Assembly (NCBI GenBank): GCA_038244535.1
Contig: JBBRTJ010000064.1
Coordinates: 1-22,722 of the forward strand
DNA: 22,722 bases
Reading direction: 5' to 3'
Origin: JBBRTJ01 sp038244535
GTDB lineage: Bacteria; Actinomycetota; Acidimicrobiia; Acidimicrobiales; Ilumatobacteraceae
Positions 22,543 through 22,722 of the stretch are shown here, piece after piece (position 1 is the first letter of the stretch; every line of letters begins with the position of its first letter). The notes under the pieces are model-generated. The model did no database searches, was not told where the DNA came from, and saw only the letters and a program-made list of their open reading frames with translations. A program made the translations under genes and the position numbers.

Positions 22543-22722
22543 ACCGAACTGGGGCTCTCCACGGCCAGAAGTGGCCGCATCCAGCCCCATACCTTGAGGA
22601 CCAGGAGCCCGTGCCGGCCCAACACCGAACTGGGGCTCTCCACGGCCAGAAGTGGCCGCATCCAGCCCCAGACCTTGAGGACCAGGAGCCCGTGCCGGCC
22701 CAACACCGAACTGGGGCTCTCC
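22543..22722. repeat. 81-bp tandem repeat array containing the palindromic element, open at window end
   Basis: Units begin at 22543, 22624 and 22705, an exact 81-bp period, and the third is cut by the window edge. The two complete units differ at only one or two bases. Each unit holds a nested structure: outer arms TGGGGCT/AGCCCCA (22550-22556 with 22583-22589 in unit 1) and inner hairpin CGGCCA-GAAG-TGGCCG (22562-22577). The rest of the unit is a spacer ending GTGCCGGCCCAACAC. An antisense frame runs through the repeats only because 81 is divisible by three. The 62 bp between this array and the DUF559 start must hold that gene's promoter. Confidence 0.9.

Noticed and set aside
22470..22706. 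Minus-strand open frame through the 81-bp repeats
   Set aside because: The frame stays open only because the unit is a multiple of three; the product is two copies of an arbitrary 27-residue string, and the DNA shows palindromic rather than coding character.

Overview
The window is high-GC DNA with densely packed genes, many overlapping by 4 bp (ATGA or GTGA), and frequent GTG starts. The gene content fits a high-GC actinomycete: an SRP RNA directly upstream of dnaX, a crotonyl-CoA carboxylase/reductase, DUF885 and DUF559 proteins, and Thr/Pro-rich secreted proteins. An uncultured Acidimicrobiia-type lineage is my best guess. It is inferred from overall protein character, not from a search.

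Layout. 1-3.5 kb is a conserved housekeeping block: a nucleoside deaminase and tRNA-Ser(GGA) on the minus strand, then SRP RNA, dnaX and recR on the plus strand. 3.5-5.6 kb is an accessory patch. It holds a small protein built from 15-residue EGH repeats, a collapsed cytochrome P450 on the opposite strand, and an FAD-dependent oxidoreductase, and it closes with a strong hairpin between convergent genes. 5.6-10.8 kb reads as one functional unit. An OmpR-type two-component system (minus) lies divergent from four overlapping plus-strand genes: a secreted protein, a single-pass Pro/Thr-rich membrane protein, an ApbE flavin transferase and a ferric-reductase-like heme membrane protein. The shared intergenic region carries 11-bp-spaced direct repeats of the kind OmpR/PhoB regulators bind. 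I infer a regulated extracytoplasmic electron-transfer module whose flavinylated partner is not a recognisable FMN-binding domain.

10.7-14.7 kb (minus) holds an MDR-type NADP oxidoreductase, a DUF885 metalloprotein and an acetyl-CoA acetyltransferase. Divergent from the thiolase, 14.8-18.3 kb carries crotonyl-CoA carboxylase/reductase, methylmalonyl/ethylmalonyl-CoA epimerase and an aspartate:alanine-exchanger-family transporter. Together with the thiolase this is part of the ethylmalonyl-CoA pathway. A perfect 16-bp palindrome lies 10 bp before the ccr start.

18.3-21.4 kb has an endonuclease/exonuclease/phosphatase-family membrane protein divergent from a FEN-type 5'-3' exonuclease, which overlaps an acyl-CoA dehydrogenase-like gene. 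21.4 kb to the end is repeat-rich and surrounds a DUF559 (Vsr-like fold) nuclease with a wHTH-like N-terminus. A palindromic element with a near-identical inner hairpin occurs on both sides of that gene. On the right it is part of an 81-bp tandem array that runs off the window.

No CRISPR array, prophage, insertion sequence or rRNA was seen. The first 27 bases hold nothing I can assign.
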